The notes below the pieces were generated by a model. It ran no database searches and was not told where the DNA came from. It saw only the letters and a list, made by a program, of their open reading frames with translations. The translations under genes and the position numbers were made by a program. Positions 9,469 through 17,621 of a DNA stretch of 40,719 bases are shown here, in pieces (within the stretch, counting starts at the first letter, position 1; each line of letters starts with the position of its first letter). This stretch comes from Desulfovibrionaceae bacterium (GTDB taxonomy: Bacteria; Desulfobacterota; Desulfovibrionia; Desulfovibrionales; Desulfovibrionaceae), in assembly GCA_017454105.1 (NCBI GenBank), contig JAFTDR010000239.1:1-40719 (forward strand), read 5' to 3'.

Positions 9469-9477
9469 CGCGCACCC

Positions 9478-10017
9478 CTACTTCTTGCCGCCGGATTTGC
9501 CAACCTTGCGGCGGATTGTCTCGGTGACATACTTGATACCCTTGCCCTTGTAGGGTTCGGGCTCGCGGATACGCCGAATCCTAGCGGCCATCTCACCGAC
9601 CTTGCACTTATCACAGCCAGAAAGGGTCAGAATCTGACCGTCAACCTTGGCCTTAATCCCCTCGGGCAAATCGACAAGCACGGGATGCGAAAAACCGACA
9701 AAGAGTTCGATCATATTGCCTTTCACGGCGACACGAAAGCCAACACCCACAACCTCAAGCGCCTTGGAGAAGCCCTTTGTGACTCCCTCGACAGCGTTCG
9801 CGATCAACGTTCTGCGCAGGCCATGCTGGGCGTTTGCCTCGCGTGAGTCATCCTTTGTCGCAAGGGTGAGCACATTGTCGGCATGTGTGTAGGTTAAAAG
9901 AGGGCAAAGCGGTGTTGTCAGAACTCCGTTGGGACCCTTGATCTCAATCTGCTCAGTCCCGATCGTGACCTCCACCCCTTTCGGAATAGCGATCGGAAGT
10001 TTTCCTATTCTTGACAT
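9478..10017 (-). CDS. rplF: 50S ribosomal protein L6
   Basis: Large-subunit protein beside the sarcin-ricin loop and factor-binding site. The 179 residues start MSRIGKLPIAIPKGVEV and contain two repeated alpha/beta domains. The C-terminal RIRRIREPEPYKGKGIKY is the classic L6 signature, with a short lysine-rich tail. The ATG at 10017 fits the family start; the open frame continues upstream across the gap from rpsH without L6-like sequence. Confidence 0.96.
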   Translation of the reverse strand: MSRIGKLPIAIPKGVEVTIGTEQIEIKGPNGVLTTPLCPLLTYTHADNVLTLATKDDSREANAQHGLRRTLIANAVEGVTKGFSKALEVVGVGFRVAVKGNMIELFVGFSHPVLVDLPEGIKAKVDGQILTLSGCDKCKVGEMAARIRRIREPEPYKGKGIKYVTETIRRKVGKSGGKK

Positions 10018-10027
10018 GATGCACCGC

Positions 10028-10408
10028 CTACCAGATTTCGCACAGAAGTTCTCCGCCAATATTCTTCTCACTGGCGGAATGTCCGTCCATCACACCACTT
10101 GATGTGGACAAAATGCAAATGCCAAGTCCGTTCTGCACCTTCGGAATCTGCCTGGAGTTCACGTAGACGCGACGGCCGGGAGTGCTGATGCGCTTTAAAC
10201 CGGATATAACAGGGCGACCGTGATCGTATTTCAGTGTGATTGCGATCTCCGAGTCTCCCACTTCAACGTTGTCAACGTAGCCTTCATCTTTGAGAATGTT
10301 GGCCAGGGCGACCTTAATCCGTGACTTCGGCACTTTCACGTCCTTGTGGAGGGCGGAGTGCGCATTCCGGATACGGGTCAGCATATCCGCGATGGGATCT
10401 GTCAACAT
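10028..10408 (-). CDS. rpsH: 30S ribosomal protein S8
   Basis: Binds the central domain of 16S rRNA and, in enterobacteria, represses the spc operon. The 126 residues begin MLTDPIADMLTRIRNAH and end with GVMDGHSASEKNIGGELLCEIW, with the diagnostic STSSGVM segment. The start at 10408 has AGGAG seven bases upstream. It follows rpsN by 72 bases. Confidence 0.96.
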   Translation of the reverse strand: MLTDPIADMLTRIRNAHSALHKDVKVPKSRIKVALANILKDEGYVDNVEVGDSEIAITLKYDHGRPVISGLKRISTPGRRVYVNSRQIPKVQNGLGICILSTSSGVMDGHSASEKNIGGELLCEIW

Positions 10409-10480
10409 CAATTGCTCCTGCAGTTTTATGTGCGGGGTTTGCTGCCCAATGCAGCCACTTCCCACAAAAAGAGCCAAAAC

Positions 10481-10666
10481 CTACCAGCTTGATTTTCTCA
10501 CCCCTGGCAGCTCGCCGCGCAGCGCCATGTTCCTAAAACAGATACGGCAAATGCCGAACTGGCGCATAAAGGCATGGGGACGGCCGCAAATGGGGCAGCG
10601 ATTGTAGGCCCGTGTGCTGAATTTCGCTTTTCTTTTTGCTTTCACTTCGAGGGCGGTACGCGACAT
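10481..10666 (-). CDS. rpsN: 30S ribosomal protein S14, zinc-binding type (S14Z)
   Basis: Small-subunit head protein of 61 residues. It is the short zinc form: two CxxC pairs are present (CPIC near residue 24 and CRIC near residue 39), with the usual [13 protein letters not shown]-terminus. Bacteria with the longer zinc-free form have about 100 residues. Location between rplE and rpsH is the standard spc order. Confidence 0.96.
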   Translation of the reverse strand: MSRTALEVKAKRKAKFSTRAYNRCPICGRPHAFMRQFGICRICFRNMALRGELPGVRKSSW

Positions 10667-10675
10667 GGCTCTCTC

Positions 10676-11215
10676 CTATTTGCGGAACGGCATGCCGAGC
10701 TGATCGAGGAGGAATTTGCCCTCCTTATCAGTTGACGCCGTCGTCACAATCGTAATGTTCATACCTTTCGGATTCTCTACGCGATCGACTTCAAGCTCTG
10801 GAAAGATGGTGTGTTCCTTGATACCGAGCGTGAAGTTTCCGCGCCCGTCAAAACCCCGATCAGGAATACCGCGAAAATCACGCACTCGGGGCAGGGCAAA
10901 ATTCATGAGCTTGTCCAAAAAATCCCACATCCGATCCTTGCGCAGGGTCACGCGGCAGCCGATTGGCATGCCCTCGCGAACCTTGAATGCGGCGATGGAT
11001 TTCTGCGCTCTGGTCACGACAGCCTTCTGGCCGGCAATTGCTGTGAGTTCCTGCACTGCTTCCTCAACGGCCTTGTTGTTCTCCTTCAAGGCGCCCAGGC
11101 CAATGTTTAAGGAGATCTTCTCAATGCCGGGAAGCTGCATGGGAGATGTGTATTTGAACTCTTTCTGGAGTACCGGCGCAACCTTCTCTTTATAGATTTT
11201 TTCAAGGCGTGTCAT
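10676..11215 (-). CDS. rplE: 50S ribosomal protein L5
   Basis: 5S rRNA-binding protein of the central protuberance. The 179 residues contain the N-terminal [32 protein letters not shown], and the conserved [20 protein letters not shown] and [16 protein letters not shown] segments. It is between rplX (ten-base gap) and rpsN (nine-base gap). Confidence 0.97.
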   Translation of the reverse strand: MTRLEKIYKEKVAPVLQKEFKYTSPMQLPGIEKISLNIGLGALKENNKAVEEAVQELTAIAGQKAVVTRAQKSIAAFKVREGMPIGCRVTLRKDRMWDFLDKLMNFALPRVRDFRGIPDRGFDGRGNFTLGIKEHTIFPELEVDRVENPKGMNITIVTTASTDKEGKFLLDQLGMPFRK

Positions 11216-11224
11216 TCTCTCACC

Positions 11225-11557
11225 CTATTCCATGGCTTCGTTGCATTTTTTGCAAAAACGGACCTTTTTCTTCTCGCCGCCCGATTCTACATACCGATAT
11301 CCCACACGGGTGGGCTTGCCGCACACGCCGCAGACAACCATCACATTCGACACATCGATAGGCATTTCCTTCTCGACAATGCCGCTCTCATTGTTTGAGT
11401 ACTGGTTTTTCTTTGTGTGCCGCTTCGCCATGTTGAGTTTCTCGACAATGACCGCGTTTTTCTTCTTAAGGATGCGCAGGATCTTGCCTATTTTCCCGAC
11501 ATCCTTCCCCGTGCAAACCATAACTTTGTCGTTTTTACGGACACGAAACGATTTCAT
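11225..11557 (-). CDS. rplX: 50S ribosomal protein L24 with C-terminal cysteine pairs
   Basis: Assembly-initiating large-subunit protein. The 110 residues start [20 protein letters not shown], containing the KOW motif, followed by [12 protein letters not shown]. The C-terminal 40 residues carry two cysteine pairs ([12 protein letters not shown] and CKKC), forming a likely zinc ribbon found in some bacterial L24 proteins but not in E. coli. The ATG at 11557 is the family start; ten upstream codons were left out. The 65 bases before it, after rplN, hold no other gene. Confidence 0.94.
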   Translation of the reverse strand: MKSFRVRKNDKVMVCTGKDVGKIGKILRILKKKNAVIVEKLNMAKRHTKKNQYSNNESGIVEKEMPIDVSNVMVVCGVCGKPTRVGYRYVESGGEKKKVRFCKKCNEAME

Positions 11558-11622
11558 ACCATTCTCTCTGGCTTCAACCGAATTCAACCGGGAAACCCGC
11601 TTATAATAAATGTCCAGACTGT

Positions 11623-11991
11623 CTACAGAACCTCAGGCGCAAGAGAAATAATCTTCATAAAATTCTGCGCTCTCAGCTCGCGGGCCACAGGCCCAAAGAT
11701 ACGTGTGCCAACAGGCTCGCCCTGGTTGGTCAGAAGGACAGCCGCGTTCCCGTCGAACTTGATGTAGCTGCCATCCATGCGGCGCACCTCTTTCGCTGTG
11801 CGCACGATAACAGCCTTCATCACGTCACCCTTCTTCACCTTACTGTGGGGCATGGCGTCTTTTACGGACACCACAATGATGTCGCCGACCGAGGCATAGC
11901 GGCGGTGCGAGCCGCCAAGGACCTTAATGCAGGCAACGAGCTTCGCCCCTGAATTATCTGCGACCTGCAGCGTTGATTCGACCTGTATCAT
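11623..11991 (-). CDS. rplN: 50S ribosomal protein L14
   Basis: Intersubunit-face protein that interacts with L19 and helix 44 of 16S rRNA and is the docking site of the silencing factor RsfS. The 122 residues start [19 protein letters not shown] and end in [20 protein letters not shown], both family signatures. Nine bases separate it from rpsQ. Confidence 0.97.
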   Translation of the reverse strand: MIQVESTLQVADNSGAKLVACIKVLGGSHRRYASVGDIIVVSVKDAMPHSKVKKGDVMKAVIVRTAKEVRRMDGSYIKFDGNAAVLLTNQGEPVGTRIFGPVARELRAQNFMKIISLAPEVL

Positions 11992-12000
11992 GAATACACC

Positions 12001-12264
12001 CTATATGGCTTTTTCGATGATGGAGACCAGATGCCAGCGTTTGTTGCGCGACATCGGGCGGTACTCCATGATTTTCACTTTATCGCCTACAGAACAGGCA
12101 TTCTCGGGATCGTGGGCAGTAAATTTGCTGCGGCGCCGAACATATTTCTTCAAAAGAGGATGCTTAACAAGCGTCTCAACGCGCACAACAATTGTCTTGT
12201 CGTTTTTATCGCTCACAACGAAGCCGGTCAAAACCCGGCCTTTTTTCTTTTCAAGATTTTCCAT
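12001..12264 (-). CDS. rpsQ: 30S ribosomal protein S17
   Basis: OB-fold small-subunit body protein of 87 residues. It contains [20 protein letters not shown] and the C-terminal [20 protein letters not shown] signature. It starts one base after the rpmC stop, so translation is coupled. Confidence 0.96.
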   Translation of the reverse strand: MENLEKKKGRVLTGFVVSDKNDKTIVVRVETLVKHPLLKKYVRRRSKFTAHDPENACSVGDKVKIMEYRPMSRNKRWHLVSIIEKAI

Positions 12265-12265
12265 C

Positions 12266-12481
12266 TTACGCCCTCTTCATTTCGCGCAATACGGTTTCCA
12301 TACGGGCTATTGACCGACGGAAATTCTTCAGATCACTTGTTTTTTCGAGCTGCGCTGCGGCATGCTTAAAACGGGCAAGCACATAGTCCTTGCGCATCTG
12401 AGCGAGCTTCCCACTCAATTCCTCGACCGACAATTCGCGCAACTGTTCAGCAGAAGGAAAGCGGTCAAAAGTCTCGGCCAT
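12266..12481 (-). CDS. rpmC: 50S ribosomal protein L29
   Basis: Small helical-hairpin protein at the tunnel exit, near the SRP and trigger-factor docking site. The 71 residues show [19 protein letters not shown] and the [16 protein letters not shown] signature. The first eight residues are slightly longer than in E. coli. Its ATG overlaps the rplP stop by one base (TAATG). Confidence 0.95.
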   Translation of the reverse strand: MAETFDRFPSAEQLRELSVEELSGKLAQMRKDYVLARFKHAAAQLEKTSDLKNFRRSIARMETVLREMKRA

Positions 12482-12894
12482 TAGAAGCCCTCCTTCTTCA
12501 CAATGATAGTCTTAATAGGCAGCTTGTGGGCGGCGAGTCTGAGCGCCTCACGCGCAAGATCCTCTTCAACGCCGCGGATTTCATAGAGAATGCGGCCTGG
12601 TTTCACAGGAGCTGCCCAGCCGACAGGGGCACCCTTACCAGAGCCCTGGCGGGTTTCAAGAGGCTTCGCTGTGACAGGTCTGTCTGGAAACACACGAATC
12701 CATACCTTGCCGCCGCGGCGGATGTGACGCATCATTGCGATACGTGCGGCCTCGATCTGCTCGCTTGAGAGATGGCCGTGCTGAATGGCCTTAAGACCAA
12801 TATCCCCAAAAGCCAACTCTGCGCCCCGCGTTGCAAGTCCACGCAAACGGCCTTTCTGCCATTTGCGAAATTTCACTTTTTTCGGTGCAAGCAT
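12481..12894 (-). CDS. rplP: 50S ribosomal protein L16
   Basis: Large-subunit protein at the base of the central protuberance that helps place A-site tRNA. The 137 residues show [38 protein letters not shown] and [15 protein letters not shown]. It overlaps rpsC by one base at its start (TAATG) and rpmC by one base at its end. Confidence 0.97.
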   Translation of the reverse strand: MLAPKKVKFRKWQKGRLRGLATRGAELAFGDIGLKAIQHGHLSSEQIEAARIAMMRHIRRGGKVWIRVFPDRPVTAKPLETRQGSGKGAPVGWAAPVKPGRILYEIRGVEEDLAREALRLAAHKLPIKTIIVKKEGF

Positions 12895-13535
12895 TATTGT
12901 CCAACCTCTTTGTCAAGGATTTCGCCCTTGTAGATCCAGACCTTGATGCCGATCGCTCCGTAGGTCGTACGGGCCTCGGCAAAACCGTAATCTATGTCCG
13001 CGCGCAAGGTCTGCAGCGGCACGCGGCCATCGCGGTACCACTCTGTGCGGGCGATTTCGGCGCCTGCGAGGCGGCCTGCACACGTCACCTTGATTCCCTC
13101 GCCTCCAGACTTGCGGGCAAGAGAGACTGTGCGCTTCATGGCGCGGCGGAAAGCGACGCGGCGCTCAAGCTGCTGCGCAATATTTTCGGCAACAAGCTGC
13201 GCGTCCACTTCGGGACGTCTGATTTCATTGACTTCTATCGAAAACTCGCGATTGAAGGACTTCAGAAGATCCTGGCGGAGTTTTTCAATTTCAACGCCCT
13301 TGCGGCCGATAACGATGCCTGGACGGGCTGTCGAGAGGATGAGGCGAACTTTCCCTCCGGCGCGCTCGATTTCTATGCGCGAAAGCCCCGCCTGATACAG
13401 TTTTTTCTTCACATACGTGCGGATTCTGCTGTCCTCGTAAACAAAGGCGGGATATTCCTTGTCACTGAACCAGCGCGATTTCCAATTTTTATTGTAGCCG
13501 AGCCTAAAGCCGAACGGATGTACTTTCTGCCCCAT
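12894..13535 (-). CDS. rpsC: 30S ribosomal protein S3
   Basis: Small-subunit head protein at the mRNA entry tunnel. The 213 residues start [20 protein letters not shown]. The KH domain (about 40-110) has [20 protein letters not shown], and the C-terminal domain has [19 protein letters not shown]. Three bases separate it from rplV. Confidence 0.97.
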   Translation of the reverse strand: MGQKVHPFGFRLGYNKNWKSRWFSDKEYPAFVYEDSRIRTYVKKKLYQAGLSRIEIERAGGKVRLILSTARPGIVIGRKGVEIEKLRQDLLKSFNREFSIEVNEIRRPEVDAQLVAENIAQQLERRVAFRRAMKRTVSLARKSGGEGIKVTCAGRLAGAEIARTEWYRDGRVPLQTLRADIDYGFAEARTTYGAIGIKVWIYKGEILDKEVGQ

Positions 13536-13538
13536 AGT

Positions 13539-13889
13539 CTAATCCTGCCCTTCTTCTGCGAGTATGACGGTGATGTGACTTGTACGCTTGTGAATTTTTG
13601 TGGCTCTGCCCTGAGCGCGCGGCATAAAGCGTTTCCACGAAGGCCCATCGTTCACGATGATTTCCTTAATGCGGAGGGCGTCCTCATCCAGCTCTACACC
13701 CTCGCTCTGGAAAGTAGCGTTCGCATAGGCGCTTCTGACAAGGTTCAAAAGGATGCCGGCAGGTTTGTTCGGCGTAAACTTGAGTACATTCAAGGCAGCT
13801 TCAACGTGCATGCCTACAACATTGCGGGCGACAAGACGCGTTTTGCGGGGCGACACGCGTTGAAATTTGGCGACAGCTTTAGCTTCCAT
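13539..13889 (-). CDS. rplV: 50S ribosomal protein L22
   Basis: Large-subunit protein whose extended hairpin forms part of the exit-tunnel constriction. The 116 residues include VSPRKTRLVARNVVG, an ANATFQSEG segment, and the tunnel hairpin with MPRAQGRATKIHKRTSHITV. No insertion or deletion is visible in the hairpin where macrolide resistance changes usually fall. Confidence 0.96.
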   Translation of the reverse strand: MEAKAVAKFQRVSPRKTRLVARNVVGMHVEAALNVLKFTPNKPAGILLNLVRSAYANATFQSEGVELDEDALRIKEIIVNDGPSWKRFMPRAQGRATKIHKRTSHITVILAEEGQD

Positions 13890-13898
13890 ACCATTACC

Positions 13899-14183
13899 CT
13901 ATTTTTTGCCTGCTTTCGCTTTGGAATCAGCAGAATGGCCATGGAAGGTTCTGGTTGGGGAAAATTCGCCAAGTTTGTGACCGACCATGTTTTCCGTTAC
14001 GAAGACAGGAATAAATTTTTTTCCATTATGCACCGCGAACGTGAGCCCCACCATCTCAGGGAGAATGGTCGAACGCCTTGACCACGTTTTCAACACGCGA
14101 CGGTCACCGCTGTCCACAGCCGCAACAACTTTCTTCATCAGATGATCGTCGACAAAGGGACCTTTCTTCAATGATCTTGGCAT
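13899..14183 (-). CDS. rpsS: 30S ribosomal protein S19
   Basis: Small-subunit head protein that contacts S13 and the A-site finger. The 94 residues start [19 protein letters not shown] and contain the signature [20 protein letters not shown] with [11 protein letters not shown]. Nine bases separate it from rplB and from rplV. Confidence 0.97.
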   Translation of the reverse strand: MPRSLKKGPFVDDHLMKKVVAAVDSGDRRVLKTWSRRSTILPEMVGLTFAVHNGKKFIPVFVTENMVGHKLGEFSPTRTFHGHSADSKAKAGKK

Positions 14184-14192
14184 CGCCTACTC

Positions 14193-15041
14193 CTACTTCT
14201 GACCGCTGCGTTTAATGATCATGCGCGTCGACGGTTTATTGGGATCACGTGTCTTGTAGCCCTTGGCAGGAATACCCCACGGCGACACAGGATGACGGCC
14301 ACCTGAGCTTCTGCCCTCACCACCGCCGAGCGGATGGTCGATCGGGTTCATGGCAACGCCACGCACTTTCGGGCGACGGCCAAGCCAGCGGTTTCTGCCG
14401 GCCTTGCCAAGAGAAATTGTCTCATGCTGCACATTGCCCACCTGACCAACAGTTGCCATGCAGGTCGCAAGAACGCGACGAACCTCGCCGGAGGGCAGGC
14501 GCAGAAGAGCCAGTTTGCCCTCCTTGGCCACAAGCTGGGCGTAGGATCCGGCAGAGCGGCAGAGCTGGCCGCCCTTCCCAGGAATAAGCTCTATATTGTG
14601 CAAAACGGTACCCACGGGAATACGGGAAAGCTGCAGAGCATTGCCGGGTTTGATATCGGCGGAGAGTCCTGTACGCGCATCAACCCCGCTCATGACCACA
14701 TCGCCCTGCTTTAAGCCGACCGGAGCCAGAATATAGCGCTTCTCGCCGTCAACATAATGGAGAAGGGCTATGCGGGCTGTGCGGTTTGGATCGTACTCAA
14801 TGTGCGCAACGCGCGCCTGTATGCCCTCTTTATTGCGCTTAAAATCGATGATTCTGTAGAGGCGCTTCACACCGCCTCCGCGGCGGCGGCTTGTCACGCG
14901 GCCTCTGTTGTTTCTACCCGCTTTTTTCGGCAGACCAACAGTCAGCGATTTTTCGGGCACCGAGCGTGTGATCTCCTTAAAATCTGAGACCGTCTGAAAA
15001 CGTCGCCCGGCTGACGTTGGTTTTAATTTGCGAACAGCCAT
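14193..15041 (-). CDS. rplB: 50S ribosomal protein L2
   Basis: Large-subunit core protein needed for subunit association and peptidyl transfer. The 282 residues contain [39 protein letters not shown], and the C-terminal [17 protein letters not shown] segment with the conserved histidine near the peptidyl-transferase centre. The ATG at 15041 has GAGGGAG upstream inside rplW; an ATG two codons earlier has worse spacing. Confidence 0.97.
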   Translation of the reverse strand: MAVRKLKPTSAGRRFQTVSDFKEITRSVPEKSLTVGLPKKAGRNNRGRVTSRRRGGGVKRLYRIIDFKRNKEGIQARVAHIEYDPNRTARIALLHYVDGEKRYILAPVGLKQGDVVMSGVDARTGLSADIKPGNALQLSRIPVGTVLHNIELIPGKGGQLCRSAGSYAQLVAKEGKLALLRLPSGEVRRVLATCMATVGQVGNVQHETISLGKAGRNRWLGRRPKVRGVAMNPIDHPLGGGEGRSSGGRHPVSPWGIPAKGYKTRDPNKPSTRMIIKRSGQK

Positions 15042-15043
15042 GA

Positions 15044-15334
15044 TCACACTCCCTCGAAGAACTCGATTTTATCGCCTTCGGCCAGCGTCACATACGCTTT
15101 CTTGAAGCACTTGGTGCGCCCGACAGTGCGGCCCTGGCGTGTCCGGTTGACAGAACGCATACGGACGACATTGACCGACTTGACCGTGACGTCGAAGGTT
15201 TCCTCAATTGCCTCTTTGATTTCTGCCTTGTTCGCGTTCGGATGGACCTCGAACGTAAAGCGGTTATAGGCATCGTGCAGCGCCGTCGACTTTTCGGAAA
15301 TGAACGGCCGCACAAGAACGTAACTCTTATTCAC
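15044..15334 (-). CDS. rplW: 50S ribosomal protein L23
   Basis: Exit-tunnel protein that anchors trigger factor and SRP. The start is a GTG at 15334, giving (M)[15 protein letters not shown] and 96 residues, with a strong GGAGGAG five bases upstream; a codon seven residues earlier has no such site. The start overlaps the rplD stop by eight bases. Conserved [20 protein letters not shown] and the rRNA-binding loop are present. Confidence 0.93.
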   Translation of the reverse strand: MNKSYVLVRPFISEKSTALHDAYNRFTFEVHPNANKAEIKEAIEETFDVTVKSVNVVRMRSVNRTRQGRTVGRTKCFKKAYVTLAEGDKIEFFEGV

Positions 15335-15968
15335 CTTTCTCCTCCCCGCCGACAAAGCGCTTCACAATGGGCTCAACGGCTTTTTCGAGCAGAACAAGCG
15401 TCTTATGCTTAAGAATGTCGGCGACATTCAGCTGGGATGCGCAAAGAAGCTTGATATCGGGAATATTGCGAGCAGAGCGGGCCAAATCGTCGTTCATCTC
15501 AGGGAGAACGATAAGGGCTTTTTTCAGCTCAAGCGCCCGCACAACCCCTGCAAAATGCTTTGTCTTCACCTCAGGAAGGGTAATGTCCTTCACGACAAGG
15601 AGATCCTTGGATTCAAGACGGCTCGATAAGGCCATGCGCAAAGCCAGGGCGCGCACCTTGCTGTTCACCTTAAAGCTGTAGTCGCGGGGACTTGGCCCGA
15701 AGACGATAGCGCCGCCGCGCCAGACAGGGGATCTATTCGATCCTGAGCGCGCCCGACCTGTCCCTTTCTGCTTCCACGGTTTGGATCCGCCCCCAGAAAC
15801 ATAGGCGCGTGTCTTTGCATTGTGGGTTCCCGCGCGTTTTGCCGCGAGCTGCGCCCGGACAACCAGATGAAGGATCTCTGGCCGGACAGCAACCTCAAAC
15901 ACTTCAGGCTCAAGCGTGATTTCCCCGCTTTCCTGTTTATTCTGATCGTATACAGTTACGGTAGCCAT
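15327..15968 (-). CDS. rplD: 50S ribosomal protein L4
   Basis: Large-subunit protein with a tunnel loop. In E. coli it also represses the S10 operon by acting on the leader; whether it does so here is unknown, but the long rpsJ leader makes the question relevant. The 213 residues contain the tunnel loop [19 protein letters not shown] and [13 protein letters not shown]. The start at 15968 has AAAGGTGA upstream. It overlaps rplW. Confidence 0.96.
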   Translation of the reverse strand: MATVTVYDQNKQESGEITLEPEVFEVAVRPEILHLVVRAQLAAKRAGTHNAKTRAYVSGGGSKPWKQKGTGRARSGSNRSPVWRGGAIVFGPSPRDYSFKVNSKVRALALRMALSSRLESKDLLVVKDITLPEVKTKHFAGVVRALELKKALIVLPEMNDDLARSARNIPDIKLLCASQLNVADILKHKTLVLLEKAVEPIVKRFVGGEEKGE

Positions 15969-15985
15969 GATTTCACCTTTATTGC

Positions 15986-16618
15986 CTACTGCTTGCGAAC
16001 AAAGACAAGGCCATTTTTTGGGCCAGGCACCGAACCCCTGACCAGAATAACATTATCCTCGGGCCGCACGCCTTCGATGCGCAACCCCTCTTCCGTAACG
16101 GTCTCGTTCCCCCAATGTCCGGCCATCTTGCGTCCTTTGAAGACGTGGCCTGGGAAGGTATTGTTACCGATCGAGCCATTGTTACGGTGGACTTTTTCGC
16201 AACCGTGACTGTCCTTTGAGCCGGCGAAATTCCAGCGGCGCATACGGCCCTGAAACCCTTTGCCTATGCTTTTTCCTGTCACTTTGATGACATCGCCTGC
16301 GGCAAACATCGCAACTGTCAGCTCGTCTCCTGCTTTCTGCTCTGGAGCGTCCACAAGGCGGATTTCGCGGAGGTGGCGGAAAATATCCGTGCCAGCCTTT
16401 TTAAAATGCCCCTCTTTGGGCCTGTTTATACTTCTTTTTTTTGTCGCCTTCTCAAAACCGATCTGCAGGGCGTTGTAGCCGTCTTTTTCGCTCGTCTTCA
16501 CCTGCGTGACCGCACAGGGACCAGCCTGAATAACCGTGACCGCCACAGCCGCGCCGTTTCCGGCAAAAATGCGGGTCATCCCAAGTTTACGACCCAAGAG
16601 TCCCATTTTTTCAGCCAT
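15986..16618 (-). CDS. rplC: 50S ribosomal protein L3
   Basis: Early assembly protein whose loop reaches the peptidyl-transferase centre. The 210 residues start [18 protein letters not shown] and show [14 protein letters not shown] and the conserved HGNNGSIG-type segment (here HRNNGSIG) with [22 protein letters not shown] precedes the start; eleven bases separate it from rpsJ. Confidence 0.97.
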   Translation of the reverse strand: MAEKMGLLGRKLGMTRIFAGNGAAVAVTVIQAGPCAVTQVKTSEKDGYNALQIGFEKATKKRSINRPKEGHFKKAGTDIFRHLREIRLVDAPEQKAGDELTVAMFAAGDVIKVTGKSIGKGFQGRMRRWNFAGSKDSHGCEKVHRNNGSIGNNTFPGHVFKGRKMAGHWGNETVTEEGLRIEGVRPEDNVILVRGSVPGPKNGLVFVRKQ

Positions 16619-16629
16619 GACTGTCCTCT

Positions 16630-16947
16630 CTAAAGCTTGATCTCAACGTCCACGCCTGCCGGCAGGGAAAGTTTCCCTAAGGCATCGACTGTCTGCTGCG
16701 TGGGTTCAAGAATGTCCATCAGGCGCTTGTGGATACGCATCTCAAACTGCTCACGCGATTTCTTGTCCACGTGAACGGAACGCTGAATGGTGTATTTATG
16801 GATGTTGGTTGGCAAGGGAATTGGGCCTGCAACACCTGCACCGGTATTGCGAGCGGTATCTACGATTTCACCGACCGCTTTATCAAGGATACGGTAATCA
16901 TAGGCCCTAAGTTTAATGCGAATGCGTTCGCTGCCTACTGTTGTCAT
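16630..16947 (-). CDS. rpsJ: 30S ribosomal protein S10
   Basis: First gene of the superoperon; S10 is a small-subunit head protein and, as NusE, a transcription antitermination factor. The 105 residues start [19 protein letters not shown] and contain [20 protein letters not shown]. The ATG at 16947 has GTAGGA upstream, part of a segment that can pair with upstream bases (see 16956-16999). In relatives I know of, fusA (after rpsL and rpsG) precedes rpsJ. Here nothing of that operon is present and ftsY lies upstream on the same strand. Confidence 0.97.
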   Translation of the reverse strand: MTTVGSERIRIKLRAYDYRILDKAVGEIVDTARNTGAGVAGPIPLPTNIHKYTIQRSVHVDKKSREQFEMRIHKRLMDILEPTQQTVDALGKLSLPAGVDVEIKL

Positions 16948-16955
16948 TATTCCTA

Positions 16956-16999
16956 CTCCGTTTGCAAAAAAAAATCCGTACCGACACGACGTCACGGAG
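16956..16999 (-). promoter_or_regulatory. Candidate attenuator / SD-sequestering switch before rpsJ
   Basis: In the minus-strand RNA, TCCGT (16994-16998) can pair with ACGGA (16975-16979), which is followed directly by nine U residues (16966-16974), like a weak intrinsic terminator. The same upstream bases, extended to CTCCGT (16994-16999), can instead pair with ACGGAG (16956-16961), which overlaps the rpsJ ribosome binding site. The two pairings exclude each other. This arrangement resembles leader-based autogenous control; function is inferred. Confidence 0.45.
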
Positions 17000-17035
17000 A
17001 GCGCACGACACAAGAGTGGCTGTGCGTCACTTTGC

Positions 17036-17063
17036 ATAGTACGATTCTACTGGTTGATTGCAA
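17036..17063 (-). promoter_or_regulatory. Proximal promoter of the ribosomal operon
   Basis: On the minus strand TTGCAA (17058-17063) and TACTAT (17036-17041) are 16 bases apart, giving a start near 17029 and an 80-base leader before rpsJ. The -35 box lies in one arm of a 10-bp inverted repeat (GTTGATTGCA at 17053-17062 with TGCAATCAAC further right). Confidence 0.55.
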
Positions 17064-17099
17064 AAGACTGGGGCAGTGGGCACGCCAGATACTCTCACA

Positions 17100-17460
17100 G
17101 TGCGGGGTGGGCACTGCAATCAACTTTTCGAATTGCAATATATATTCTCTGTGTGGAATGCTTAGGGAGATTGGCGATCAGGGGACAGAAAAGGAGACGT
17201 GCCGAGCAAGACGCACGGCAGATAAACCGGTGGGGTGGTTTGGAGGGTCTCGCAGAGTCACCAAAAGGGCAATCCACACCTTACAGCCCAGGGTATGGCG
17301 TTTGTCGCCATGGGAACCTTGTGCGGGCTGGAACGGCTCGACAATTCCGGCATTTGGTAACGCCTGCGAATGTCAAACCCGGAACTGGCGTTCCGGATGC
17401 AATAGAACAGAGTCAATCTGCTCTTCCCTGCCGTCCAGGGATTTGAGAAAAAAAAGCGGG
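17100..17460. other. Structured non-coding leader region between ftsY and rpsJ
   Basis: No gene is supported here. The stretch holds several stable hairpins on the + strand: CAGCCC with GGGCTG enclosing ATGGCG/CGCCAT (about 17283-17331), GGCATT/AATGTC (about 17350-17377), and CCGGAAC/GTTCCGG with a 4-base loop (about 17381-17398). It lies downstream of a strong minus-strand promoter (17486-17515), so it would be transcribed as a leader of about 530 nt. I compared it mentally with tmRNA, RNase P RNA, 6S RNA and SRP RNA and found none of their key motifs. It could be an unidentified RNA or a regulatory leader. Confidence 0.4.
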
Positions 17461-17541
17461 AAAGGAGAATTCTTTACGAAGGCGGACTATACGTCCCAGG
17501 GCTTATCCCTGTCAAGAAAAATTCTTGGCACCCCTTTCCCG
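17448..17541 (-). terminator. Long hairpin with T-run after ftsY, containing a promoter in its loop
   Basis: On the minus strand CGGGAAAGG (from 17541) and AGAATT pair with AATTCT and CCTTTCCCG (17457-17471), and the second arm is followed by C and eight T residues (17448-17455). This would end the ftsY transcript. The large loop contains the promoter at 17486-17515, so transcription may stop and start again at one place. Confidence 0.55.
17486..17515 (-). promoter_or_regulatory. Distal promoter, stable-RNA type
   Basis: On the minus strand TTGACA (17510-17515) and TATAGT (17486-17491) are separated by 18 bases, near consensus. The bases between the -10 box and the expected start are C/G-rich (CCGCC), as in promoters of rRNA and ribosomal protein genes subject to stringent control. 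It points towards rpsJ, about 530 nt away. Confidence 0.65.
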
Positions 17542-17621
17542 TTTTTCCAAATGTACTCGCGACGGGTGAAATCTTCCTTGCCAAACTCGGAGGAAGCGCG
17601 ATGTTCCGCCGTGAGCATACG

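Noticed and set aside
12831..14081. Plus-strand open frame of 416 codons
   Set aside because: Lies antisense over rplP, rpsC, rplV and rpsS, all certain genes; long open antisense frames arise from their codon use.
17100..17460. tmRNA, 6S RNA, RNase P RNA or SRP RNA downstream of the strong promoter
   Set aside because: Key motifs of each (tRNA-like ends, SRP tetraloop region, RNase P core) were not found; left as an unidentified structured region.
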